Assembly: GCF_000203815.1 (NCBI RefSeq)
Contig: NW_004457729.1
Location: 1,240,674-1,304,673, forward strand
Origin: Cavenderia fasciculata
Lineage: Eukaryota > Evosea > Eumycetozoa > Acytosteliales > Cavenderiaceae
DNA length: 64,000 nucleotides
Direction of reading: 5' to 3'
The notes under the pieces are model-generated. The model searched no databases. It was not told where the DNA came from and saw nothing but the letters and a program-made list of their open reading frames with translations. Positions 21,327 through 33,690 of the stretch are shown here, one piece after another. The position numbers and the translations under genes are program-made. Each line of letters begins with the position of its first letter. Within the stretch, counting starts at the first letter, position 1.

Positions 21327-23799
21327 TTAAACGGTAACAGAGAAAATGTTAAAGGAAACTTGTGGTTGAGCAACCAAATCGAATCCATTACGAAGAGTAT
21401 AGGTGAGATATTTTTGATTTTGGATATTGTACAAGACGGAACCTTGGCCATTGGTTTGATCGATAATGTACCAGGTGTTGTGAGACCCTTGGGTGCAATC
21501 AACCAATACACCCTTGCCGGTAAGACACATTTGGTACATGAGTTGTTTGGGATAGGTCATAATGTCGTAACCTTGCTTGCTGGTAGATGGAACTTGCAAA
21601 AAGTATTGTGACTGTTGGTTGAGGGTTGGTGGCATTTGAGACATAAATATTTGACTCGACAATGCTTCGATGGCCCATCCAGTCTGACTCTTCATCTCAA
21701 AGACATAGATACGGCCTTGACCTGGATTAGATCCACGTACTGGTCTGAACCCAGTCTCGACGGGTGGATAGGTCTGGTTGCCGTATGGGACGACTGGGAA
21801 TGCGCCTGGAATACCCTCGCACTCTTGAGTGGGGTCCCATGTACCATTGACGTTACGCGATGGCACGGGGATAGCTGGAAGGTCGGGGACGGAGCTGTTG
21901 GCCCACGAAAAGTCGAGTGATCTGGTATAGTCGGAAAAGAAGTTACGACGGTAGGTTGAGATGAGTGGATGCATGACATCCTCTGGCTCGAAACCATTGG
22001 CAATAGCCCATTGCTCGACAAACATAATGACAGAGGTGTGATCGGTTGGCTCCGAGTAGACGTGGCCACCAGTCGACCATGGCGAGATCATAAACGATGG
22101 CACACGAAGACCTGATCCTACAGGTGCTACAGTACCATTGAGGTTGACCCATTCATCCAACGTGCCAAATGGAGCAACTGGTGGAGCAAAATGATCAAAG
22201 AAACCTCCTGGTTCATCATAATCCATAATCAATACCGTCTCTTCCCAATGACTTGAATTAACTACTGCTTGAATGATTTGTTGTGATAACCATTGTCCTG
22301 CCATTGGTCCGTTACTAAAAGTAAAAATAAACAATATTAATATATAATAATCTTTTTGTTTGTTTTTGTTTGTTTGTTTTGTACATACTCTGGATGTTCA
22401 GATAATTCTTGTGGACCAACAACCCAAGTGACTTGTGGTAAGTTTCCATCAAGAGCATCTTTAAGGAAAGCTTCAATACCCCAATTTGATACACCATTGA
22501 TGTACATTGGGTCATCCTTGGAGAGGTTTTGGAATTGTTTAAACCATTCCAAAGCATTGTCATCGAAATTGTCAACACCTTGGTAGACACGCCATGTGAT
22601 ACCAGCCTTTTCAAGTACCTCTGGATAGGTCAACCATGTGAATGGAACAGTTTCAGTGTTATCAATAACTGGACCTGGTGAGGTCTCATGACGGGCATCA
22701 ATTGATCCTGTCCACAAAACCAATCGATTTGGATTGGTCGAAGTCATAACAGTCGAAAAGTATTGATCCAAAATAGTAAATTGGTCGGCCAATTCAAAAT
22801 AAAATGGTAATTGCTTTCTTGTTAAATAACCCATCGATGCTGGTGTATTTCCAAGTGGCCAATTATCCATTGTACCATTATTCCATCCATCATGATTTGG
22901 TCCCCATGTATTTGATCCTCCCTAAAAAATTAAATTAAAATTAAATTAATAAATAATACTATATATGTTGTTCTGTGTTTGTATTTATATTTCTTTCTTA
23001 CAAGAGTACAACCAGCTTTTGGACCAGTAATTTCAAATGGAAGAGTATAGGTTTGACCATTTTTGGAGTCTGGTGAATTTGGATCAGGTTGGTAAAAGAT
23101 TGAATTACCGACACTGGTCTTTAGAGGTGATGGATCATTGTAACCACAGACACCCTTCATGGTACCAAAATAATGATCAAAGGCACGATTCTCTTGCATA
23201 AAGATGATAATGTGTTTGACCTTGGTGAGACCGACAACATTTGATTCTCCACGGTCGCAAGTGTCGTTGAGCTTGGCTCCGTTGATCTTGCATCCGTTGG
23301 GACATTGCCAACGGTGGATGGGGTAGTATCCAGCCTGACATTGGTACAGAGCGTCGTCTGCCAGGTAAAAGCAATCGTTATTGCTGGCCTTGAGTGTTGA
23401 ACCACAGTGATCAGCATTGTCGGGACAGACGCACGATTTATCTTGTGCCACACAAGTGTCTAGGATACCATCGGGATTGATCTGACATCCATTGGTACAC
23501 GTCTCTTTGAGAAGCGGTGCTTGTCCTCTTGTAACACAACTGTAGAGACCGTTTGCCAATAAACCTCCACACATACCACCGACAGAGCTTGGTACTGCCG
23601 ACCCACAGTACAAACCATTATCTGTACAATTACAAGTGGTAGCTACTCTCAGTTGATTCTCTACCAATTTCTCTACTTCATGTACTTTTACTTTAGTTTT
23701 TGATTTGCTACCGCTACTACTACTATGACTGCTGTCTCTTGCATCAGTGACAGAAAGTAGTAATACTACAATAATTGATAATAATATCAAATATTTCAT
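21327..23799 (-). CDS. Secreted PLC-type phosphoesterase (phospholipase C / AcpA superfamily)
   Basis: Three minus-strand exons: 23799-23002, 22921-22389 and 22314-21327, giving 772 residues. A signal peptide ([20 protein letters not shown]) is followed by two Cys-rich repeats ([15 protein letters not shown] and [12 protein letters not shown] types) that look like carbohydrate-binding modules. The catalytic domain starts at [19 protein letters not shown], continues through [13 protein letters not shown], and has [15 protein letters not shown] and [12 protein letters not shown], the hallmarks of the Pfam phosphoesterase family. The last 130 residues form a beta-rich tail recalling a ricin-like trefoil. 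The likely substrate is a phospholipid or phosphomonoester outside the cell or in lysosomes. It converges on the M20 peptidase gene, 131 bases apart. Confidence 0.88.
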
Positions 23800-24426
23800 A
23801 ATACACTAATATATCTCTAGTTTTATCTATCTATCTATGTATTTTAATGATATAGTAAAGCTTGTTTTTTCCTTTCATCCCTCTCCTCCTCATCATCATC
23901 TCTCGCACACACTACTTCAAATTATTATTGAGTAGAGTGTGAGTTGATGGGGGTTGATCACCCTACAAGCATTTTTTTTCAAACCGAATTCCGAGTTGAG
24001 CTCGGGAAAGTACAGAGCCAACCTTGCAAAAGTGCAAATGAAGATGAGAGTCATCTCCCGATCTAAGTAGATTTAAATTAAGAGGTGACTAGCAAGTCTA
24101 GTTTATAGGTTTTCAAAATAACTATCTATCTTTCTCTCGTCTCATCAAGTTCAAATGAGTCATAGTAGACTCTCTTGGTACTTTGAGACAAATGATGTGG
24201 TTTTCCTCTTTTAAAATTATCATACTGCCTCTTCCACATTTTTTCTTGAAACTAGTTTTGATGAGTACTAATATAAAGTGAATTTTGGGTAGCAGTTGAT
24301 TGTGTGTGCGTTGAAGGTTTATTTGTATACAAGATAGATAGAGATATAAATATAGCAAGAAGATTATAGATTTAAATAGATAGATAGATAGAGATAGTTA
24401 TATTACACCACCAAAAGAGAGAAAAG
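23800..24426. promoter_or_regulatory. Divergent intergenic promoter region
   Basis: The spacer contains GATA/CTAT microsatellites at both ends and a less AT-rich core near 23930-24060. A 78-codon minus frame (24122-24358) lacks family resemblance. No specific motif was recognised. Confidence 0.4.
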
Positions 24427-24747
24427 ATGGCTGATAGAAGTATAATGTCATCAAATGATATGATGGACTTTGTAGTTGGTGACGGTGATAATGATGAGAC
24501 TACAGTCAGCACACCAGCAACCAAAAAGGATGAAGGAATGTTTAACAAGCCACTATTGGTAGAAGATTCAGTGGCCGACGATTATGGATATGATTACGAT
24601 GACGATGAAGATGAAGACGATGATTTTGAAGAACCAGCTGATGACGATGAAGATGATGAATATTATTCTCGTGTTGAAGCTCAAAAGAATCATCCTATAA
24701 ACGAGGATAATCAGAGCAATAATAATAATAATAATCAAAATAATCAA

Positions 24748-24782
<35 letters not shown>

Positions 24783-26289
24783 ACAACAACAACTACAATA
24801 ATAATAACCTTAGTAATAATCAGTTTAATCATAACTACAATGATTATAAAAATGTAAACTATAGTGTTTCTGAACTCAATTCTCAAAAGAATGTCAATGG
24901 TCCAAACTTTCATACCACTTTGTCACCTCGTAAGTATACTTACTATATTATTGTTAGATATATAAGTTGCCATTAATTATTAATAATTATAATTATTTCC
25001 ATTTTTTTTCTAGAATTCAAAAAACATTATTTCAATTCTTTGGAATTCTTAAACCAACAAGGTATTACAAAGATTGGACAATTGGCCATTATGGAGGATT
25101 TCATTTATATTGAAGGTGTCTTTGATGATCCACTATTGGAAGTACTTCAAGATGAGTGCCGTAAAATTGTCATGGATCAATATGGTGTAGATGGTTTACT
25201 TTGTGAAGGTTTCCCAATGGAAACTTTAGATAGACATGCAACCATTATGTGTAAGCAGTTATATATGCAATAGATAGTTTTGAATTATTATGGTTTACTA
25301 ATTTATTTCTATTTTTTATTATTTTAGCATTAAATGGATATACCAAAGAAGATGAAGCTTTTCTACGTGAAATTAAAATCATTACACTTCAACATCTTAT
25401 CGATGCAAAGAATAATCCATTAATTCAAAATGTAAGAAAAGAATCAAAACAGATTATTATTATTATTATTTTTTATACTAAACACATTATTTCTATTCCT
25501 TTTTTATAGTCATCTAGAATGAGATTTTATGCTAGAGTAGCTGAAAAGTTGGTGAATCATGTCCAAGTTGCCAGTGCCCAAGCTGCGCTATTACCAACGC
25601 CAGATATCAAGGTCTACGCCTATGTAAATACAGCAACACTCAAATTAATCGATCTTAGAAAGAATATGAGATCAATTCGTAAGTAGAAAGAAAATATAGA
25701 TCACTCACAAACAAAATTATATATTTATATTCTAACATCCCAATCATGGAATCCTTTTCTTTTCTTTTCTTTAGATGCAATTTTTGAAGATTATATAAAG
25801 ACAGAAGTATCAACAAGATTTAATCATCCATGGAGAAAAATTTATTTCAAATTGTTAAATGAAGCATCGGCTCATTTGGGAGTTCCAACACCATCGGATT
25901 TGGAATTGTACAGTTTCTTTGTTTGGAAGAATTCCAAACTATTCCAAAACTGTGTCGATGGTCAAATGGGTATTCATTTCTTTTGGAATGAGATTCCATT
26001 AAATGTCAATTTGAAGCAGTTTGAAGTTGAATATGAACACAAGATCACTATCAACCTCACCAAGGCAATTCAATCTGGCCTCAAGGTATACTATAGCCAA
26101 AACGCAAACACTGAATGGAAGTTGGCCGGCCAAAATGAAATCAAGGCAGAGACCAAAAAGAAATACTGGGGTTTCTACACTGCTGGCAAAGATCCATCTG
26201 AAACAATTCCCCATGGCATGCTCGTTGCTCCACCACCAGGTTTATTGTCATCATCATACTTTTACACTGACATTGATAAAGATAACTAA
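24427..26289 (+). CDS. Uncharacterised dictyostelid protein with an apparent frameshift in a poly-Asn tract
   Basis: Exons 24427-24929, 25014-25250, 25328-25431, 25510-25678 and 25775-26289. The N terminus is acidic (long Asp/Glu runs near residues 55-80), then enters a poly-Asn tract (24717-24780). Beyond it the open frame ends at TAA 24799-24801, while coding continues in the -1 frame (SVSELNSQKNVNGPNFHTTLSP) and splices in phase through the remaining exons. The C-terminal 400 residues look globular, with FDDPLLEVLQDECRKIVMD, RFYARVAEKLVNHVQ and KYWGFYTAGKDPSETIPHG. I recognise no domain. One missing base in the AAT tract would explain the shift, either as a sequencing error or a real allele. 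Confidence 0.7.
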
Positions 26290-26974
26290 AGTAAATCCTA
26301 GTTATAATTTTATCCTAAAATATTATATTACCATCCAATAATTATTATTATAGTGAAAGAAAAATTACAATTGCAATAATGTGCATTTTGTAACAAATTG
26401 TATCCTAGTTTTTAAAAAAAAAAATAATAAGGCCTAGACTCTAGGCACACTTATGTTTGTTTCATTTTTTACCTATACAAAAATAAATAAAAAAAATAAA
26501 AAAGTTTAAACAACTATTGTAAAGTTATATGTGTAAATATGATCAAAAAGAATTATTTCTCCAACTATTCATAGGTTTCAATTGAATAAACAAACTGTTT
26601 TGTCGTAGGACGGCCAACGGTGGTGGTGTCGAGGGGATTTGTTACAATTGGACATTGGTTTCGTTAAGCTGTTGAACCAAAATCCTATCATAACAAATGG
26701 TCGTATACTATCAGAAAAAGGTGAGGCTAGGCCAATAATGTAGCTTGTCTGGACCTTTTCTAATTGTTTGGTTGTTGACTTCCATCTGACTGTTTTCATC
26801 TCCATATCTACATCTATTTTCAATACTGTATTTATTCAGTATTGACTTGTATCTATCGAGCAATATTTGTTTATAAATTATTAAAAAAAAAATTAAAAAA
26901 AGCTTTCGTTCGTCTTTTTGTTGTACAAAACTCTTTAATCTATTTTTGATATATATTTAAAGATAAAGAGAGAG
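26290..26974. other. Intergenic region with one unexplained 81-codon frame
   Basis: Mostly AT-rich. The stretch 26578-26823 is less AT-rich and open on the minus strand (MKIDVDMEMKTVRWKSTTKQ and on), with no recognisable domain or flanking exons. It may be a small gene or a relic of one. The rest holds the 3' flank of the upstream gene and the AK6 promoter. Confidence 0.35.
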
Positions 26975-27680
26975 ATGTCTACTAGAAGAAACCCAAATAT
27001 TTTAGTATGTATATTAATCTACATTTCATATACTTTGACGTCGTTGTTTATTGACTCTATTCATTCCTTCATTCAAATCAAAAGATCACAGGTACACCAG
27101 GTACAGGCAAGACAACATTAGCCGAATCGATTGCACAAACATTTGGTTATAAACATATAGATGTATCATCATTGGTCAAAGAAAAGGACTTGCATGATGG
27201 TTTTGATGAAGAGTTTCAATGTTGGGTTCTAGATGAAGACAAGGTTTGCGATGAAATGGAGGATCAAATGACCAACGGAGGTGTTGTCGTCGATCATCAT
27301 AGTTGCGAATGGTTCCCTGAACGTTGGTTTGATTTAGTCATTGTATTGAGAACTGATACTAAGGAATTGACTGATAGAATGATCAAGAGGTAAATAATAA
27401 TAATATAATATAATATAATATTACAAAACAAAAAGACCACCAATGTATTTACATATCTCTATCTGTTTGTTTCCGAATATATAGAAAATATAATCAATTA
27501 AAGATTGATAATAATATAGATTGTGAGATTATGCAATTAATCTTACAAGAAGCATTTTCATCATATAAAGAGGAAATCATTATGGAATTACAATCTTCAA
27601 CGATCGAAGACAATGAAAATAACCAACAAATAATTTCAGATTGGACTAAACAATTTGTTCAATCAAGACAACAACAATAA
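26975..27680 (+). CDS. ak6: Adenylate kinase isoenzyme 6 (AK6 / Fap7)
   Basis: Three exons: 26975-27004, 27085-27389 and 27485-27680, giving 176 residues, the family's length. The P-loop GTPGTGKTTLAESIA is completed by the first splice. Family signatures follow: HIDVSSLVKEKDLHDGFDEE, VVVDHHSCEWFPERWFD (the characteristic DYHxxxxFPERWFD box) and VLRTDTKELTDRMIKRKYN. AK6 is a nuclear adenylate kinase/ATPase needed for 18S rRNA 3' processing in 40S ribosome maturation. All motifs are intact. Confidence 0.95.
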
Positions 27681-27805
27681 TAATAATAAATGATGTATAC
27701 AATGTAATGGAATGAATGGAATGGATAGATAATCTCTTTTTTTTTTTAAAATGTACAAAACTACAATATTGGATCAATTAATTTATTGTATTATTATTAT
27801 TATTA

Positions 27806-29503
27806 TTATTTCTGTTGTTGAGGAGAAGGAGTAGTTGAAAAGTTTGCAAGTCGAGTTGTTTGAGCAGCAAGATCAAGTTTAAGATTGGATGCTATAAATT
27901 GACCAAGATAAATATTTTCATGGTTTCCGCGCAACTCTTCGATCAAGTCTTGATCGTTGGCGTGAAAGGCGTAGAGATTGACATCGACACCAGTGTGACC
28001 AGTGGTGGTAAAGCCAACATTGGCTTTAGAGGAAATGACACGGCCAAGGGCACGACCAAACACCCACATGCTGGTGGTGTTGGCTAGTGGTGCGAGAAAG
28101 GCAATGTCAGCATCAGTAATGGTAACATTGCCACTTGGTGTATAGTGACCGACGGTGGTACGGATGATGGTTGCAATATCGGCAGTCGGTCCGGCAGCGG
28201 TAATGTTGCCTTGAATAAAGCCGGCCATGGTTTGAGATGATGCATTGATGCTCATCAAAGTGTATGGGTCCCATTGGTAGAGTGCCTCGCCGGCATACGA
28301 GTCAACTGGCTGGTAGCCCAGTGTCAGACCGCCCGTCTCGTGGTCAGCAGTCATCAAGACGATTGTGTTTGGGTCGTTCTTGGCATACTCGAGAACCACC
28401 TGGAATGCAGCGTCCAGAGCCAGCGTCTCTCTGATTTGTGTGGCCGCGTCGTTGCTGTGTCCGGCAATATCAATCTGCGACCCCTCAACCATCAAAAAGA
28501 AGCCGCTGTCATTGTCCTCGGAGAGGATCTGTAGTGCTTTGGTCGTCATTTCTGCAAGTGTTGGGATATGTGTCATGCCAAACGTGACACGATCGATTTC
28601 ATAGGGCAGGTTGTCAGCTGCAAACAACCCCAAAATCTTGGACGTGTTTTTAGAGGCCCACATTTCATCACGAGTCGATGCAATGGTATAGTTTCGCGAT
28701 TTGGCAGTATCCAACGTTGCATTACTCCATTTTGACAATCCTCCACCCATCAACACACTAATATCGCTGTTCATAACCTGTGATATGATAAACTCTTCGT
28801 ATTGTCTTTGTGATGAATGTGCATAGAAACAGGCAGGTGTTGCATCTGACAGTCTTGTCGTCACCACCAGACCCGATCTAAGACCCTGTGTAGTAGTCGC
28901 ATCAATGATAGCACCCACTGGTTTCTGTGTATCCGGATCAACACTAATAGCACCATTATAAGTATGTACTCCTGCCGCATAGGCTGTTGCACCAGCCGCA
29001 GAATCAGTCACATCACTCGACGATGAAAATGTCTTTAATGTTCCAACCAAATGACTATCCATATTAAGTACCCCAGTCTTTCCATTCTTTGCTATACGTG
29101 CCATCGTTGCACTTGCTGGTCCAAACTAAATATAAATCAAAAATAATAGATTAGTATATGTTTTGTTTTTCATGGATTCCAGGCTGGATTATTTTTTTCA
29201 TTTACATACACCATCACCAATTAATAAGATAATATTTCTTTTTGGTTGAAGTATATCTTTATCTCTTGGTATTAAAAATACAATGAGTAATACTACAGTG
29301 ACAATGACGGCAATAGCAGCCAAGAGATAAAACACTCTTTTGCTTCTCCCAGAGAATCTTCCTTCTTTTTTCTGACTATTGTAGAATGATTCGTTAATAT
29401 CATCATGTGTATTGATCCTATACAATTCTATATCATTTTTTAATTGTGGTTCTTCTTTTTTAATATTATTATTATTATTATTACTATCATCAATTGGATT
29501 CAT
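27806..29503 (-). CDS. Membrane-anchored alkaline phosphatase
   Basis: Two minus-strand exons, 29503-29210 and 29125-27806, give 537 residues. An N-terminal cytosolic segment is followed by one signal-anchor helix (VFYLLAAIAVIVTVVLLIVFL, near residues 57-77), making a type II membrane protein. The catalytic domain has the metal Asp in NIILLIGDGV, the nucleophile Ser in TDSAAGATAYAAG, GGGLSKW, the metal site HSNDAATQIRE, TADHETGGLTLG and the final metal-binding HTGVDVNLYAF. All key residues are present, so it should be an active Zn/Mg phosphomonoesterase facing the lumen or outside, perhaps at the contractile vacuole. Exon 2 uses many G/C-ending codons. It converges on AK6 with 125 bases between. 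Confidence 0.93.
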
Positions 29504-30653
29504 GATGGTGGTTTGGTTGGATTTTAATTATCTATCTATCTATCTATCTATTATCTCTTTTTTAAAATATAAATATATAGCCGTTGTTTTTCCTCTTGGC
29601 TATAGCTCCAATAATTAATTAATTCAAAGTATTATAATAATAATTGTTGTTGATTTTTAATTATTATAATAACTATATTATTTATATATTTATATTGGTT
29701 GATGATAAAGAAGATAATAATGGTTTCTAAATCGATCATCAACTACTACTACTACTATTTAGTGGTTGGCTAATTTGGATAAATCATGATACTATTATTA
29801 TTTATATTATTGTTATTGTTATTGTGATTAACACCGCACAGCTGCAGCGGTATCAGTAGCAGTACGCAGTAGAGAGTTATTTTGCATCTTATTGGTATGA
29901 TGATGATGAATTGTTCACTTCTGATTCGTGCACACGACGATGATATTTACCTGGTTGTGAATTCACTCTCTAACAGAAAGCGACTAAATCCTTCTTCATT
30001 TGTCTCTTCATTCATTAGTGTGGGACTTGTGCTCATCCTCTGCTTCTTCTTGTTAGCTACTAGTAGTTATGATAACGACCGACCAGGATTAACTGAATTT
30101 GTCAATGTCTATGTCTATATAGTGTGTGTGCGTGTGTGTGTATGTACAATAAATAAATAAATATATATATATACTAAACAAATAGGTTGTTTGTTTGTTT
30201 GTTGTGATTAAAAATAGAATTAAAAAAAAAACACAAATACAGATATAGAAATAATGTAAAGATTGATTGATGTGTTGAATGTGTGTGTGTGTGTGTGATA
30301 TATAAAAGTGTACAATAAAACAAAAAAGTAAAGTGTTTAACACCCCAGAATTTAACATCATCACTTTAATTTCGTTAGTTTAAGAAACCCAGCCGGCTAA
30401 ACCCGGGTAATTTAAATTTTGGATGACGGTTAAAAAAGACGCTGCAAATCAGAACAATTTAAATTTCCCAGACATACAAGAAAACAAAAGAAAAGTAGTT
30501 CGTATTTCTTTTTTAAACCCGCGATATTTAATATTAATATTATATATATAATATAAATATAATATATTATTTAAGCTTTTCTTTTATTAATTATAAATAA
30601 TTATTATTACTATTTGTTATTATTATCTTTTATCACTTTTTGTGATTGTTTTT
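29504..30653. other. Intergenic region, no gene seen
   Basis: AT-rich spacer with CTAT, TATA, GT and AATA microsatellites. Around 30380-30480 two copies of an AATTTAAATT palindrome are flanked by GGG and CCC, a possible long hairpin. It also holds the promoter of the phosphatase (-) and the 3' flank of the TBC gene (-). Confidence 0.4.
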
Positions 30654-33600
30654 TTAGGAATTAATTGGTACACCTGGATGAATATGAAGTTGAGCTTGAT
30701 GGAGGTCATGTTTCTTTAATAATTTTTGAATCTTTTTCTCTGATATTTTGTGTTTCTTGGCACCTTTGGTAAATGAGTAAGTGTCGACACCGTTGGATTC
30801 GAGACTGGAAAAGAATTGGAGGATCTTTTCAAAGGGTTGCGCAGAGAGGACATCTTGGTTGACACGTAATAGATGAATGACGAGGGTATGAATGACAAAG
30901 TAGCCGTTGAGTAAAACCAAATCCCAGAAACGGATCAACATGGGGAATGGAACGTTGCCTGAAAAGACAGTGAGGAACCATTTGGTTGCATACATGCTGG
31001 TGGTTATACCCTCAACACCAAAGTGTGCTTGTACCTTGGGTAGATGCTCGTGTAGTAGTGACTCGTGTATAGCATAGTGACGGTAGAGTAGAGGGAACGA
31101 TGGTAAAAACAACCCGCGCAACTGGTAACGGTCACCTTCCATCAGACCGACTAGTGCCCAGAACGCCTCCTCTTCGGTCATGTACATGAGAAGGATCGAC
31201 GCGATACCAGACATACCCTGGCAGTACCCAACCTCGGGGTCGTAGATACTGTACGCTTTGAGCACGTTAAAGAGTGCTTGCTGCCCGGTCGAGAATCTCT
31301 CTCTAAAGTAAATGTGGTTGCGGTACGTACGATCAATGTCGAGATCGATCTGCTTGACAAACTCGCTGTCGTTGGTCAAAAGGTCGTGGAACTGCACACC
31401 CTTTCCGCGTGCCTCCTCGGCCAGCGGTGTCAACACCAACCGCCACAACTCACCTCTAATCGACTCGGGGACCGACTTCCACGACATGGACTGCACCTTT
31501 TGCTGCTTCTTGGCCGAATATCGCTTCCAATTACCAAGTATCTTGATCCACTTTTTCTCGCGTAGCTTGTCCGACTCTGCCTTTGATCGGTGCAGATTCG
31601 AGTAATATTCTTTGTTGTCGACCCAACGCTTGACCTGCACGGTCGAGCTAGACACATCGGGCAAGAATCCAAACATGTCGGCATGCAAGTCACGCTCCTC
31701 TGACCCCGTAGCAGTTGTCTCGTATGCGTCACCCGACAAGTTTAATGTTAGCGACTGCTGCGACATATTGTGTAAAAGACTACCAGTACCACTCGTAGCA
31801 GTAGCAGTATTGTCGGTCAGTTGCATCGACGATCCAGACGCACTGCCACTTCCACTTCCAGCGGTCAACGACCAACTCGAGTTGACCTTTCCACGCTGCA
31901 ATCTTTCGCCGCGCTGTCCATATTTATATCGTAATGTTACATCGGCACCTGCAGAGACGAGCATCGAGCTGATTGTAGGGTTGGCAATATCCAGTGAAAA
32001 ATGTAAAGGTGTCTTGTTTTGAAAGTCCTTTAACCCTGCCAACGCACCCACACGCAACAGTGCCTTGACATTCTTTGGATATCCCGATCGTGATGCGTAA
32101 AAGATGGGTGTCTGACCTGTATTGTCGGGTGTGTTGACCTTGCAGCCCTTGGCAACCAACTGCTTGACTGCCTTGTTTCCCATCTGGTGTGCCACTGCAT
32201 AATGCAATGTCATTGCACCATATATATCTGTACAATCAGGATTGGCTCCCTTTTCCAATAATATTGCCAAACATTTAAATTTACCCAATATCGCTGAATA
32301 ATGCAATGGTGTTTTCTTTTCCTAAAAGTAAAATAAAAAAAAGGTTAATAATCTTTTCATTTCTATTTCTATCTTTTTCTTTTTCTTTTCTTACTCTATC
32401 TTTTGGATCTAATAAAGAACCACCTTCAATTAAAATGGCAACAATTTGAGAAGTAATATCATCAGAAGATGAAGATTCCAAAGCATAGTGTAAAGCAGTT
32501 CTTCCCTTTTTATCACGTGCTTCAGCCTTTACACGACGAGGTCCCTTTGACATCATAGTAGATACACATTGAATATTTCCATAGTAACAACAGAGATGTA
32601 GTGCTGTACATCCCTCCATATCTCTTTTAATGTGTGCGCCAGAATCCAACAAGAGTGATAGAATGTCAGGATACCCTCCTGCAGCCTTGTGCATGGCTGT
32701 TTGACGATCATGGTCTCTGAGATTGACACGTGTACCCTTTGATATTAAATATCTAACCGTTGATTGACGATTGGCATACATTAATGGTGTTCTACCAAAT
32801 GAATCTCTACTATTAATTGATATCGCTCCAGATTCTCCTAAATCTTCTTCCTCTTCTTCTTCTTCCTCAAGTTCTTTTTCATTATTATTTGTATTTAACA
32901 TCATTCTACTTGCACCACGTCCTCCAAATCTTGTCTTTTGAGTTGGTGTTAATTCTAAATTTGAATTATTATTATTATTTTCTTTTGTTGTTGATTCTTG
33001 TTGTTGTTGTTCATTTTGTTGTTCTTGTTGTTGTTCTTGTTCACTAATTTCACCAAAGTAACCTATTAATACAGACATATCATTTCGATAAACAGCCTCG
33101 TGAATTGGGAACTTTCCTGGTTCGTGAGGGAATGGTATATCAAATACATTGGTCGATGGTGATACATCGGTAGATGTGGCTGTCGTTGTATTATTTTGTA
33201 GTCCATCTACTACAACGGTGAGTGGAACAGAAGGTGTAGTTATTGTTGGTTCAGTCGGTGATGTTTCAACTATAACAACAACTTCGGCCGCATCCACATC
33301 TACCGTCGTCGGTTTGTTGTTGTTTTCATTGTCGTCATTGATATTTTTGGATACTGGGCAAGGCGATGAAGGTTCAGTAGAGACCGATGATGATACAGAT
33401 GCAATGGTAATAAAAGATGATGTCTTTGACGAAGATGAATCGTCAACGTTGTGTGATCTTTCAACTTGAGGTGACGATGATACAACTATTGTACTAGTTG
33501 AAGTAGATGATGACTTTGGTTCTTCTTCTTCTCCTTCTCCCCCTTCTATTGTTACATTATTTCCATTATTATTAGTAGTATCTTGTTCTTCTATTGTCGT

Positions 33601-33690
33601 TGTCGTTGTTGTTGTTGCTTGTAATGGTTGTTCTTCTTGTTGTTCCTTTTTATGTTCAACAACGACATTGTCCATACTTGAAGGTTCCAT
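30654..33690 (-). CDS. Ankyrin-repeat plus TBC-domain Rab GTPase-activating protein
   Basis: Two minus-strand exons, 33690-32395 and 32321-30654, give 987 residues. The first 200 residues are Thr/Ser/Glu-rich. Ankyrin repeats run from about residue 205 to 560 in two blocks, with many TPLHYS/TALHLC-type helices; the splice falls inside a repeat (DPKDR|EKKTPLHYS). After a Ser-rich linker, the TBC domain spans roughly 700-930: SVPESIRGELWRLVL, the arginine-finger box IDLDIDRT, and the glutamine-finger box YCQGMSG. Both catalytic residues are present, so GAP activity toward a Rab is expected. Which Rab is unknown. The TBC-coding part is clearly richer in G/C than the N-terminal exon. Confidence 0.92.

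Noticed and set aside
24568-24913. Ile/Tyr-rich minus-strand frames
   Set aside because: Reverse translation of Asp/Asn codon runs of the plus-strand gene.
29882-30160. 92-codon plus-strand frame
   Set aside because: Ends in GT and AATA microsatellites, with no domain, no conservation clue and no exon context.
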